Assembly (NCBI GenBank): GCA_003489085.1
Contig: DNJM01000037.1
Span: forward strand, 1 to 8,431
Direction: 5' to 3'
Origin: Lachnospiraceae bacterium
GTDB taxonomy: Bacteria; Bacillota; Clostridia; Lachnospirales; Lachnospiraceae
DNA: 8,431 nt
Part shown: one piece after another, positions 1 to 6,704 of the stretch
How the letters are laid out: every line of letters begins with the position of its first letter
Numbering within the stretch: position 1 is the first letter of the stretch
Position numbers and translations under genes: made by a program
Notes under the pieces: model-generated
The model's database searches: none
What the model was told of the DNA's origin: nothing
What the model saw: only the letters and a program-made list of their open reading frames with translations

Positions 1-245
1 TCCAGTACCTCCTGAATCTTCTGCTCCTCTGCAGCAGTCTCCACATCTGAATAAACCCGAATTGTCAGCTCTTTGATATCAATGTATCTTTTTCCATCTG
101 CATTTATTGGCCGCTCCACCAGAAAATATTCTAAAAACGGCGTGTACAACTCTCTGATCTTTTCCTCTGATATGTGATCCGGATGATCTTCGTCGAAGTA
201 CAGTCCCATCTTTCTGCACATATCCTTTACTTCATGACTGGTCAC
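1..245 (-). CDS. Probable tail terminator / neck protein, partial (3' end outside window)
   Basis: An open frame starts at a GTG (245-243) whose bases overlap the TGA of the gp10-like gene (GTGA), and runs off the left edge after 81 codons without a stop. A GGGAG about 11 bases upstream, inside the preceding gene, can serve as ribosome binding site. The visible protein begins VTSHEVKDMC, is acidic and helical at first, and then has a strand-like segment (DIKELTIRVYSD, about residues 58-69) followed by a helix (VETAAEEQKIQEVL). I do not recognise a family from sequence alone. In HK97-like modules the gene after the gp10-like protein usually encodes a tail terminator of about 110-140 residues that caps the tail tube at the head end; the position and the partial strand-helix pattern fit that. 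Function is therefore inferred from synteny; the coding call itself is firm. Confidence 0.75.
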   Translation of the reverse strand, partial: MTSHEVKDMCRKMGLYFDEDHPDHISEEKIRELYTPFLEYFLVERPINADGKRYIDIKELTIRVYSDVETAAEEQKIQEVL

Positions 246-628
246 CCTTTTCTCATCTCCCTTTCTATATTCTGAGTCAGAAGCGCTTCGGTTTCCACAT
301 CCGAAGGAATATGCGGATATGCCCTTGCCGGCCGCGGCCCGCCATGTCCATGCTGCAGAAGATGTGCCAGCCGATAGCGTGTCCTGTTATGCACAGTTTT
401 CCCATATGCACCCCTTCCGGACAATCTCTCTGTCACTTTAGATCTCCATCCTCTTTTATATGCGCCCGTTTTTACAGGCGCCGCCTGTTTTGTGTCTGCT
501 ACCGTCTGGCTGGCCGTTTTATCTATCGCCCGTTTGAGCGCTTCCTCCGTCAGATCCCTGGCCTCATTCAGCGCTTCTACTACTGCGCCCGCAAGTCCTT
601 CAGGACCTACTCTCACTCTGTCCGCCAC
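242..628 (-). CDS. HK97 gp10-like neck / tail-completion protein
   Basis: A 128-residue protein starting at GTG (628) behind a good AAGGAGAAAAAG ribosome binding site. The N-terminal half is a long amphipathic helix (about residues 10-45, LAGAVVEALNEARDLTEEAL), followed by the family signature APVKTGAYKRGW (residues 50-61) and a basic, His/Pro-rich loop ending HLLQHGHGGPRPARAYPHI (about 89-107), then a C-terminal helix. The order helix, 'P-V-x-T-G-x-Y/L-x-x-x-W', 'EyGh..r.a.P' is characteristic of HK97-gp10-like proteins, small virion proteins at the head-tail junction needed to complete tail attachment. Length matches the family (about 110-150). Its start lies 29 bases inside the adaptor gene and its stop overlaps the next start, so translation is probably coupled to both neighbours. 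Confidence 0.88.
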   Translation of the reverse strand: MADRVRVGPEGLAGAVVEALNEARDLTEEALKRAIDKTASQTVADTKQAAPVKTGAYKRGWRSKVTERLSGRGAYGKTVHNRTRYRLAHLLQHGHGGPRPARAYPHIPSDVETEALLTQNIEREMRKG

Positions 629-968
629 CTTTTTCTCCTTCCCTGTATTCGATTACAACAGACGCCAGGGACAAAAGCCACGACGCGGGAAGGCGGTCGT
701 CCTTCAGATCTTTCTGCACCACCTCATATTGATTTCCACCGATCATGAAGATATCCCCCTGTTCCACAGACGCCTCATACGGCACCCTGACGGCCTTTGT
801 AACCTGTGTTCCTGCCACATAGGCGTCCCAGTACCTGCGCTCCCCTACTGTCTGTTCCTGAAAGTGCAGGACCGCCTGCCTGATTCCCACAAGCCTGCGG
901 TCCTTTACCTTCCATACCGTCCCCCACCCGTCCGTGTAAGTCTGGTATTTCCCTTTATGTTTCAGCAT
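600..968 (-). CDS. Phage head closure / head-tail adaptor protein
   Basis: A 122-residue protein beginning MLKHKGKYQTYTDGWGTVW. It is rich in beta strands and has the features of the head-tail joining family (SPP1 gp16-like head closure): a central strand block with QEQTVGERRYWDAYVAGTQVTKAVRVP (about residues 37-63; written here as the two adjoining segments QEQTVGERRYW and DAYVAGTQVTKAVRVP), then the typical 'GD-x-F-x-I-G-G-x-x-Y-E-V' stretch at about 71-83 (GDIFMIGGNQYEV), which ends the barrel. These proteins bind under the connector and close the DNA exit channel. The ATG lies within the last codons of the connector gene (14-base overlap), with GGGAG about 9 bases upstream. The tail of the protein (EGEKGGGQSESRS) is hydrophilic and overlaps the start of the gp10-like gene. 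Confidence 0.85.
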   Translation of the reverse strand: MLKHKGKYQTYTDGWGTVWKVKDRRLVGIRQAVLHFQEQTVGERRYWDAYVAGTQVTKAVRVPYEASVEQGDIFMIGGNQYEVVQKDLKDDRLPASWLLSLASVVIEYREGEKGGGQSESRS

Positions 969-1275
969 ATCCTGTCACTCCCGCATATTGCTCCACTTCA
1001 TGTTCTAAATGCGCGGCTGTGATTTCTCCTGCAAAATCCACTGCAAATGTTTCCCGCGCCCCGGCTTCCGCGCGAAGCACATAATCACACAACATTTGTC
1101 CGAACCTGCTTCCCGGGCCGAAGTCTGCCTCAGGATCACAGTATTTTCTTATGTACGCAATTCCCGATGAAGCTTCATTCTTTATGCGCCGTTCTGTAGA
1201 TTCATCCGGCACATAGGTGATATGCATGTTATCAATAAGCATCTGATAGATCTCTTCTGTTACAGGTTCCATCAT
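955..1275 (-). CDS. gp6-like head-tail connector protein
   Basis: A 106-residue, mostly helical acidic protein. The N-terminal part (residues 3-45: EPVTEEIYQMLIDNM...ERRIKNEASSGIAYIRKY) and the following 'DFGPGSRFGQMLCDYVLRA' (about 51-69) follow the pattern of the HK97 gp6 / SPP1 gp15-like connector family, in which a ring of subunits binds the portal and receives the head closure protein. Start: two consecutive ATG codons at 1275; the ribosome binding site AGGAGAGG sits 4 bases upstream of the first, so the first is slightly close and either may be used. There is a 19-base gap to the capsid gene, just enough for this binding site. The last bases overlap the adaptor start. Length is normal for the family (about 95-115). 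Confidence 0.85.
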   Translation of the reverse strand: MMEPVTEEIYQMLIDNMHITYVPDESTERRIKNEASSGIAYIRKYCDPEADFGPGSRFGQMLCDYVLRAEAGARETFAVDFAGEITAAHLEHEVEQYAGVTGYAET

Positions 1276-1294
1276 TTTTCCTCTCCTAGTTTTC

Positions 1295-2512
1295 CTATGC
1301 TTTTGTTTCTGCTGTTGCTTTCGTTGTCACTGTTCCGCCTTTGATAAGCACAGGAAGCGCCGGCGGCTCCACTTCTGAAATATCCAGATATACAAAACTT
1401 TTATTGTCAGTCGGTCGTCCCGCCCCATAGATTCTGGTTGTATACACCCGGTTGTCCTCCAGAAACTGAGCAGAGTCATCATACTCAATAATCCCTGATT
1501 TTCCCCCGTTGATCGCCGCAAAATAGTTCTTTGCGATTCCCACCACAGCTTTTCCTTCCTGCATCATGGAAGAAGTTACTGTCCTTGTCGGATATGTATG
1601 GTTTATCATATCCACAGATCCTGTCCCATAGATCAGGGTGTTCTGTATCCTTCGGATTTTCTTAATGTTATCCTGCGGATTAACAACCATAAGGACTTCC
1701 GGTACCGCCCTGTCGTCCCCATTTTCGTCTTTGGCCATTGTTGCCACTACGTTTGCATAGTCTTCGTCAAAATTTGTAATTTTTACCGGTGTCTTGGCAG
1801 AATATTTCCCGTCGTTCGTCGTGCTGGTATCCATGATCATTCCAATAAACTGTTTATTCCCGTCTCCTGCGATAATTGTCTTTTCCAGCCCGAAAGCAAC
1901 AGATTCCGACAATACGATCCGGATATACTGATCCACCCACATGGGCGCAAACGTGAAATTGAATTTCACAAAGTCTTTCGGCACAATAAAATACGCCGTA
2001 TATTTTGCCACAGTCACGTCAATTACCTTGATCGCCCCGGCCAGTTCCTTGGTAATTCCGGATGCAATGTCTCCCCACGATCCCAGCTTTGACGACATCT
2101 GCGTGGCATTCATAACCAGTTTCTGCGCTCCCGCCGCATCCGTGATCGTGATCTCATCCAAAATCGGATGGTTCTTCTTCATGTCTGTGATCACCCGGTC
2201 AATAATTGTCACCGGCATGGCCGCTGTCAGGTTCGTAATCTCCTGCTTTGCCCCTGTCTTAACAGCGGCAATAAACTTCTGGTACCAGTCTGTTTCTTCT
2301 GACGTAAGCTGACGCAGCCCTCTTTCCTGCAATACTTTCATATCTCCGGTGCTCTTATGCTGTTCAAATTCCGCCTCAATCGCCTGACAGATATGATCCT
2401 GCATTTCCTGAAGGGCTTTCGCCGCACCCTCTGCGTCATCTTCCTGCAGGGCTGTTGACAGCTTCTGCATAAATTCCTGTGATTCCTGGTCAATAATGTC
2501 TCTGTTCTTCAT
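1295..2512 (-). CDS. Major capsid protein, HK97 fold
   Basis: A 405-residue protein placed directly after the prohead protease, starting at ATG 2512 with AAAGGAGAATGAGG upstream. Residues 1-60 are highly charged and helical (DQESQEFMQKLSTALQ, AAKALQEMQDHICQAIEAEF), as expected for a scaffold-like delta domain. 'LTSEETDWYQKFI' (69-81) resembles the N-terminal arm region of clostridial and lactococcal HK97-fold capsid proteins. The core shows the usual alternation of a spine helix and the E-loop/P-domain (MWVDQYIRIVLSESVAFGLEKTII is the long helix at about 191-214, given as MWVDQYIRIVLSES and VAFGLEKTII), then 'GDGNKQFIGMI' (217-227), an insertion, and an A-domain with 'EVLMVVNPQD' (272-281). 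The C-terminus (PVLIKGGTVTTKATAETKA) is a flexible Thr/Ala tail. Covalent cross-linking residues cannot be judged from sequence alone. Three bases separate it from the protease stop. Confidence 0.93.
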   Translation of the reverse strand: MKNRDIIDQESQEFMQKLSTALQEDDAEGAAKALQEMQDHICQAIEAEFEQHKSTGDMKVLQERGLRQLTSEETDWYQKFIAAVKTGAKQEITNLTAAMPVTIIDRVITDMKKNHPILDEITITDAAGAQKLVMNATQMSSKLGSWGDIASGITKELAGAIKVIDVTVAKYTAYFIVPKDFVKFNFTFAPMWVDQYIRIVLSESVAFGLEKTIIAGDGNKQFIGMIMDTSTTNDGKYSAKTPVKITNFDEDYANVVATMAKDENGDDRAVPEVLMVVNPQDNIKKIRRIQNTLIYGTGSVDMINHTYPTRTVTSSMMQEGKAVVGIAKNYFAAINGGKSGIIEYDDSAQFLEDNRVYTTRIYGAGRPTDNKSFVYLDISEVEPPALPVLIKGGTVTTKATAETKA

Positions 2513-2515
2513 TCC

Positions 2516-3301
2516 TCATTCTCCTTTTCTCTGATTCATTTTTACGGCCTGGGCAAACACACTTTTCATGGACGCCCTGCTGCCAATTCCCATAAGCATC
2601 TGATTGATCTGCTTCTGCTGGTACAGTTGTTCTTTAAGCTGCTGCAACTGTATGTCTTTATTGTCCGGGTCCGGATCATCCTCCGGATCTTCCGGATCTT
2701 TTCCTTCACCTTCCCCTACAAAATCGCAAAAACCATACTGCTTACATGTATCCGGCGCCAGCATTGTTTCTTTTCGCATCATCTCCTTTAATTCCTCTTC
2801 TCCCAGATTTTTTGCCCTGGACATATAAAGCTGCGCCGATGCGTCTGCCAGAGCGTCCAACTGGTCGGCGATTCCCCTTAGCTGATCCGCATTCCCTGAC
2901 GCATATGCCCATGGATTGTGCAGGAACATGGACGTACCATAGCCCATATGAATCTCATCGCAGGCCATAATGATATCCATGGCTACGCTGTAGGCCATCC
3001 CGTCCACATATCCGACAATCCGGCTTCCGGCCTTCTTTTTCTGTACCAGCAGATTATAGATCGCGACTCCTTCCCCGACCTCTCCGCCCGCGCTGTTCAC
3101 ATGCAGTTCTATATCCGCGCCGTCCGGAATCTCATCCAGCCGGTCCCGGAAATACTTTGCCGACGTCTCGGAATCCTCATATTCCCAGGTATTCCAGTTA
3201 AATTTCCCATCCGCCTTCACGTCATCGTACACATACAGTTTGTGTACATGCGTGCTTTGCTCAAACCGGTACTTCATTTTGTGCTTTGTTTCATGCTTCA
3301 C
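2516..3301 (-). CDS. ClpP-like prohead maturation protease
   Basis: A 261-residue serine protease of the ClpP/S14 type used by HK97-like phages to process the capsid. Visible elements: substrate-binding strand 'DIELHVNSAGGEV' (63-75), nucleophile region 'GYVDGMAYSVAMDI' with Ser105, then 'CDEIHMGYGTSMFLHNPW' with His128, and 'KQYGFCDFVGEG' (187-198), the usual end of the ClpP fold. The fold is followed by an Asp/Pro/Glu-rich linker (about 199-216) and a helical C-terminal segment of about 45 residues rich in Gln, Met and Lys. Start: GTG 3301 with AAGGAAGGAAAG upstream, overlapping the end of the portal gene by 11 bases; an in-frame ATG at codon 9 is the alternative. Located between portal and capsid, the conserved place for this enzyme. 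The third catalytic residue cannot be assigned with confidence. Confidence 0.93.
   Translation of the reverse strand: MKHETKHKMKYRFEQSTHVHKLYVYDDVKADGKFNWNTWEYEDSETSAKYFRDRLDEIPDGADIELHVNSAGGEVGEGVAIYNLLVQKKKAGSRIVGYVDGMAYSVAMDIIMACDEIHMGYGTSMFLHNPWAYASGNADQLRGIADQLDALADASAQLYMSRAKNLGEEELKEMMRKETMLAPDTCKQYGFCDFVGEGEGKDPEDPEDDPDPDNKDIQLQQLKEQLYQQKQINQMLMGIGSRASMKSVFAQAVKMNQRKGE
2664..2698. repeat. Short TCCGGATC direct repeats inside the protease linker
   Basis: Three copies of TCCGGATC (plus strand 2670-2677, 2682-2689, 2691-2698) plus a degenerate copy at about 2664. On the coding strand they encode the acidic Asp-Pro-Glu-Asp linker that joins the ClpP-like domain to the C-terminal helix of the protease. 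The repeat unit is a plausible source of length variation in the linker by slippage. Confidence 0.7.
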
Positions 3302-4568
3302 TTTTCTTTCCTTCCTTTCCGCTTTCCATCTTCGCCTGCCCGGCTGCTGCTTCCGCCGCTTCCATTCCGGAATAATTCTTTGTCAGGAAATGTTCCTTGG
3401 ACCACTCCGTATTCAGCGGCGCGTCCCCGGCCTTTTTGCGTATTTCATCAATATTCCATCCGCCGCAGGAGATCATCTTGTCGGACGATTCCGCCAGCTC
3501 TGCCGCCGACATATGCATGATTGCCGATGTGTCGATCATCTGATAGGTTCCTTCCAGCACTTCCCTCCTATAAAGTTTCCTGTTGTTCTCCGCCTCGATC
3601 ATGGACGCAATCGGATCTACCGCAAACGTGAGCAGGTTCCTTGTAAGCGCAGACACATCCGCAATATCCCCTTTCAGCAGAGCAGGCGGGATCTGCAGCG
3701 CATTAGCCACCCGGCTGTAAATCTCTCCGGTCAGATCCGTGACGTCTTTAACCTCTGAGGTTGATTTCTTTGAAGCTTCTGTCCCTTTTGTCTGGTAATC
3801 GAACCCCCGGAACAACGGCAGAACCGCATTGGGCGATTTAAAATACTGTTTAAACTGCTTATTAATCAGTTCCGTATACACATCATTGAATGTCTTTGGC
3901 GTGCCATCCTCTTTCATTCCGTAAGTTCCTGTCGCTGCGTTGGCATCAATGGACAAGATCCCGCGCTCTCCCCCGGCTTTATGGAATTTTTGAACAGCCG
4001 CTTTCAGCATCCCGTCATATTCCTGCATAAGCTGCTCCAAAAGCGCTGTTATGTTCCTGTTTGACAAACGGTAGAATAATACATCCTTCATTTTGAATGT
4101 TTTCTGGAATGTATATGGGCTTACTGTCCCGCTTTCACTGTCACTGCCTATTGTCACCCCCTCAAACGTATCCTGCCCAAGCGCGTTCTGGCAATGTGTG
4201 TAACTGTCCGCAATCAGGAACTCGCCGCCGCTTCCCTGGACCACCAGGCATTCATTTTTATAAATCAGCATCCATACCAGCTTTTGCTTGAACTGTGCCG
4301 CATTCATGTTCATATTTGGTTCAAAATTCCAGCGGTAATACTGGTCTTCCCGCGTTTCCTCCCATTTTCGGAACGTCCTGACTTCACACATTGACAGCGC
4401 ATTCGCGATAATATTGATTCCTGCATGCAAAGCAAACATATAGATAGCCAGTTCATCCCGTCCGTCTCTGTCCATGTATGCTTCTACATCCTGCAAAGAC
4501 ACCTTATATTCCTTTCCCCCCAGTGTCTTTCCCCTTATAAATTTCCAAAAATCTGTAATAACCGACAT
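3291..4568 (-). CDS. Portal protein (HK97 gp3-like)
   Basis: A 425-residue phage portal protein. The N-terminus has the family's helix 'AIYMFALHAGINIIANALSM' (41-60) followed by strands. The wing/stem region contains 'LLEQLMQEYDGMLKA' (176-190), and the conserved portal segment 'EIYSRVANALQIPPALLKGD' (282-301) leads into 'RNLLTFAVDPIASMIEAENN' (310-329), the long alpha-helix that lines the channel, and 'KLYRREV' (331-337). The C-terminus ends in a variable Ala/Glu/Lys tail (GMEAAEAAAGQAKMESGKEG). It forms the dodecameric ring at the capsid vertex through which DNA enters. Start ATG 4568 has GGGTGGGAAGG just upstream; there are 15 bases between the large terminase stop and this start. Length is typical (380-450). 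Confidence 0.93.
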   Translation of the reverse strand: MSVITDFWKFIRGKTLGGKEYKVSLQDVEAYMDRDGRDELAIYMFALHAGINIIANALSMCEVRTFRKWEETREDQYYRWNFEPNMNMNAAQFKQKLVWMLIYKNECLVVQGSGGEFLIADSYTHCQNALGQDTFEGVTIGSDSESGTVSPYTFQKTFKMKDVLFYRLSNRNITALLEQLMQEYDGMLKAAVQKFHKAGGERGILSIDANAATGTYGMKEDGTPKTFNDVYTELINKQFKQYFKSPNAVLPLFRGFDYQTKGTEASKKSTSEVKDVTDLTGEIYSRVANALQIPPALLKGDIADVSALTRNLLTFAVDPIASMIEAENNRKLYRREVLEGTYQMIDTSAIMHMSAAELAESSDKMISCGGWNIDEIRKKAGDAPLNTEWSKEHFLTKNYSGMEAAEAAAGQAKMESGKEGKKSEA

Positions 4569-4583
4569 ACCTTCCCACCCTTC

Positions 4584-6269
4584 TTAAAATACTGCCACAT
4601 TCATATTGATCTCCGGGAAGTCGCTTTCTTCAGGAATGAAACCAAGGCAGCACATGGAAGCCACCCATGCCATAAATCCGTCCGTCTTCCGGAGCTTCGG
4701 CTCCTGCTTGCCATAATAAGTATTTCCCTTACTGTCCAGTACTTTCTTACTGTTATTCGTGTACCAGCACATCATTCTGTCCCATCCAGATACTGCGTGG
4801 CGCAGAAACGCGCTGTTGATGGCTGCACTTGCCTTTGCTATATCCGATGGGCGAACCAGGTATACCTTCTTGTTCGTTTTATCGTATGCGTCAAACCCTA
4901 CTGTTTTAAATGCTTTGTTCAGCCAAGTAAAACGGAAGTCATCGCATCCGATCATTACTATGTTATACTGCCTTGCATACTTCGCGAACCAGTCTGCCGG
5001 AACTTCCGGCGGGATCTCCACATCATCTATGATGGTACAGATCCCTTCTTCCACCCATTTTCTGATCGGTGCTTTAATGTTTGGCAGATCCCTTGACTTC
5101 GCGCAGATAAACGAATGATGAATCGTTACATACTGGCTCCCCTTTCGGAATGTCAGTATGCATCCGCAGAAGTCGTTTGTTTTTGTATAATCCACACCGC
5201 CCACACAGGCCATACAAGGCCGCAATGCAAAAAACGGTTCTTTTGTACATTCCACGATATCTGCCCACTCTGCAATTGCCATCTGTGGATCAGATATGGG
5301 ATAATTACAGCGCTTTGCAAGGAACTCAGGGAAATATTCCGGCGTAGACGGCATCTTGGTGATCTCCTGCTCGATCCGCTGGCGCAATGTAGCAAATTGC
5401 TGGTATGCCAGAGACGGATTCGCTTTAACGATCTTTCTAACGTCCTTCCATTCGTCTTCTTCTTCTATCCGAAACCAGTTCACAAACACCCGGTTATCCG
5501 GGTTGTATTCCTGTAAGATTACCTTGTTCTGTTCTTTTTCGTCGTCTAAAACGCCGCCGCGCACATGCCCGTCCGTCGTGATCGTGATCTCCCTGGACCA
5601 TTTCATCTTTCCCAGTCCGGACTGCAAAGTATTCATGTTCGTGGTGCTGGTGTACTGGTGCTTTTCATCGTAGATTACACAGCCGGTCCGTTTGGAATCT
5701 TTGTTCTTTGTGCTGGTGGTATTCAGGCGGAAGGCAGCCCCCATCTTCTTCCCTACTACCTTCTCCGCATACGCCTTGAAATTCGCGTTCAGGGCTTTTC
5801 CGTACTTTGGGTCCACAGGATATCGGATCAGATCCCCCACATCCAGAATAGACGTGCTTGCCTGGTCTTCTCCGTTTGCAATTAAATCCACGTTATAACC
5901 CTTTACCCCATGGAGCGGCGAAATAAAATAAAGTGCCAGGAAGTCGATAAAACCATTCTTCCCGGCACCTCGTCCAATGATATCCCTGATCTCGTGAAAA
6001 TAGATGTCATCTTCCATTCCCTGCTGCTGAAGGAATACACCTGCAATGACAGCAAACTGATATTTTTCCCACGGCAGAAGTTCATACGGAAAGTATTTCT
6101 GTAAGCTCAGGCCTTTTTTAATCCTCTCCGCATCCACATATACATCCGGACGTTCCAGTACCGGTATGATGTTGTTGTCGATCGCAAGCTCCTGCTCCCG
6201 GCAGTGTTCAATATGGTTTCCTTTAATCAGGTAGATCCATTCATCAATATTTGGTTCATAGCTCGTCAC
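4584..6269 (-). CDS. terL: Terminase large subunit
   Basis: The ATPase/nuclease motor for DNA packaging. Numbered from an upstream ATG (6296): Walker A-like GRGAGKNG (108-115), Walker B 'GCVIYDE' (205-211), a coupling/motif III-like 'EITITTDG' (236-243), and RNase H-like nuclease acids at 'GGVDYTKTND' (366-375), 'MIGCDDFRF' (448-456) and 'LRKTDGFMAWVAS' (535-547, Asp539). This is the Terminase_1 type. I place the start at GTG 6269: GGAGAAGG (6282-6275) is well spaced from it, and the resulting N-terminus VTSYEPNI reads like the usual start of this family. The ATG at 6296 gives nine more residues (570 in total) but lacks a convincing binding site. With GTG the gene overlaps the small subunit by 14 bases. 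Stop 4584. The motor acts with the small subunit and portal. Confidence 0.93.
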   Translation of the reverse strand: MTSYEPNIDEWIYLIKGNHIEHCREQELAIDNNIIPVLERPDVYVDAERIKKGLSLQKYFPYELLPWEKYQFAVIAGVFLQQQGMEDDIYFHEIRDIIGRGAGKNGFIDFLALYFISPLHGVKGYNVDLIANGEDQASTSILDVGDLIRYPVDPKYGKALNANFKAYAEKVVGKKMGAAFRLNTTSTKNKDSKRTGCVIYDEKHQYTSTTNMNTLQSGLGKMKWSREITITTDGHVRGGVLDDEKEQNKVILQEYNPDNRVFVNWFRIEEEDEWKDVRKIVKANPSLAYQQFATLRQRIEQEITKMPSTPEYFPEFLAKRCNYPISDPQMAIAEWADIVECTKEPFFALRPCMACVGGVDYTKTNDFCGCILTFRKGSQYVTIHHSFICAKSRDLPNIKAPIRKWVEEGICTIIDDVEIPPEVPADWFAKYARQYNIVMIGCDDFRFTWLNKAFKTVGFDAYDKTNKKVYLVRPSDIAKASAAINSAFLRHAVSGWDRMMCWYTNNSKKVLDSKGNTYYGKQEPKLRKTDGFMAWVASMCCLGFIPEESDFPEINMNVAVF

Positions 6270-6623
6270 TTTGACCTTCTCCGTCCTTTGACACATTGTC
6301 CGTGGAGATCTCCAACTGCTTTAGCAGCATAAGCATCTGCTTATTGATAAGAGGAAGCTGCTTGACTGACGGATTGTCCTTTTCCGCCTTCCCTCCGTTC
6401 GCCGTCTTGTACAACAGCCGCAAACCGTTCTCTGCAATGTCATCCTTCAATGATTCTTTCAGATCCCACATGGCCATATAGTCACTAATCTGGTTTTTGA
6501 ACAACTCTATATCTGCGCCTTTTGCTTTTAGCTGGTCTTCCAGCGATTTTCTGACACGATATCTGACTGTCTCCCGCTTGATCGCCCCATCAGACCACCC
6601 CCTTTCCTCCCCCGCGCGCGCAT
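6256..6623 (-). pseudogene. terS: P27-type terminase small subunit, apparent -1 frameshift near the 5' end
   Basis: The frame ending at 6256 encodes a protein of the P27 small-terminase type: 'GWSDGAIKRETVRYRV' (6600-6553), 'KSLEDQLKAKGADIELFKNQ', 'DYMAMWDLKESLKDDI', 'NPSVKQLPLINKQMLMLLKQ' and an acidic C-terminus. It has no ATG, GTG or TTG before the TTG at 6504, although clear family sequence extends about 100 bases further upstream. An ATG at 6623 in another frame reads MRARGRKGG and then diverges. Adding one G to the run of five (plus-strand C 6598-6602), or slipping back one base there, joins MRARGRKGG to WSDGAIKRE and gives 122 residues, a normal length. The gene is therefore either a decayed gene, a sequence error in a homopolymer, or a translational frameshift. 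Without a shift, initiation at TTG 6504 would give only 82 residues lacking the conserved N-terminus. The small subunit recognises the cos/pac site and delivers DNA to the large subunit. Confidence 0.75.
6275..6282 (-). promoter_or_regulatory. Ribosome binding site deciding the terL start
   Basis: GGAGAAGG on the minus strand, inside the end of the small-subunit gene and five to nine bases before GTG 6269. It supports GTG over the ATG at 6296, which has no comparable purine-rich stretch at the right distance. Confidence 0.6.
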
Positions 6624-6704
6624 AACAAATGAAAAACCCGCTAAGCCAGAGTGGCGCCGGTCTCTGGCAAAGCAGGAGTTTTTAATTTTTTTGACCCGGG
6701 GGGA
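6606..6704. other. Candidate cos region between HNH and terminase genes
   Basis: Mostly noncoding DNA between the HNH stop and the terminase small-subunit gene. It holds, in minus-strand order, a GC-rich string with the palindrome CCCGGG (6700-6695), an A/T tract (6694-6679), the large imperfect inverted repeat, and an alternating GCGCGCGCG followed by GGGGGAGG. In HK97 and related phages the HNH gene and the terminase genes flank cos, and the HNH protein helps terminase cut it. On that basis this is the best place for cos. The exact nick positions and even the cos assignment are inference. Confidence 0.4.
6632..6676 (-). terminator. Large hairpin with T-tract between HNH and terS (terminator or cos structure)
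   Basis: On the minus strand CCTGCT (6676-6671) pairs with AGCGGG (6642-6637, one G-U pair), then a two-base TT/TT bulge, then GCCAGAG (6668-6662 side reads GCCAGAG) pairs with CTCTGGC (6651-6645), enclosing a 10-base loop with the palindrome GGCGCC. TTTTT (6636-6632) follows. The G-U pair becomes a C-A mismatch in the plus-strand transcript, so the structure favours the coding strand. It looks like an intrinsic terminator ending HNH transcription, but its place directly before the terminase genes also makes a terminase-binding structure possible. No transcript data here can separate the two. Confidence 0.6.

Noticed and set aside
492..1022. Plus-strand open frame of 176 codons over the gp10, adaptor and connector genes
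   Set aside because: Crosses three supported minus-strand genes, and no recognisable protein features.
1598..2312. Two overlapping plus-strand open frames opposite the capsid gene
   Set aside because: They lie fully antisense to the major capsid gene and do not resemble known proteins.
2918..3520. Plus-strand open frame of 200 codons across the protease and portal
   Set aside because: Antisense to two well-supported genes, and basic with low-complexity Phe/Leu/Pro/Arg composition typical of shadow frames.
4425..5096. Long plus-strand open frame (223 codons) opposite the large terminase
   Set aside because: It is antisense to a gene with complete ATPase and nuclease motifs, has no domain I recognise and is Cys/His/Pro-rich in the way of antisense translations.
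5153..5395. Minus-strand 80-codon frame within the large terminase gene
   Set aside because: Alternative frame of a strongly supported gene, with Arg/Ser/Leu-rich composition and no start signal.
6528..6590. Short minus-strand frame from ATG 6590 preceded by a strong GGAGGAAAGGGGG
   Set aside because: Only 20 codons and overlaps conserved terS sequence in another frame; the purine tract is better explained as coding for the Arg/Lys/Gly-rich terS N-terminus.
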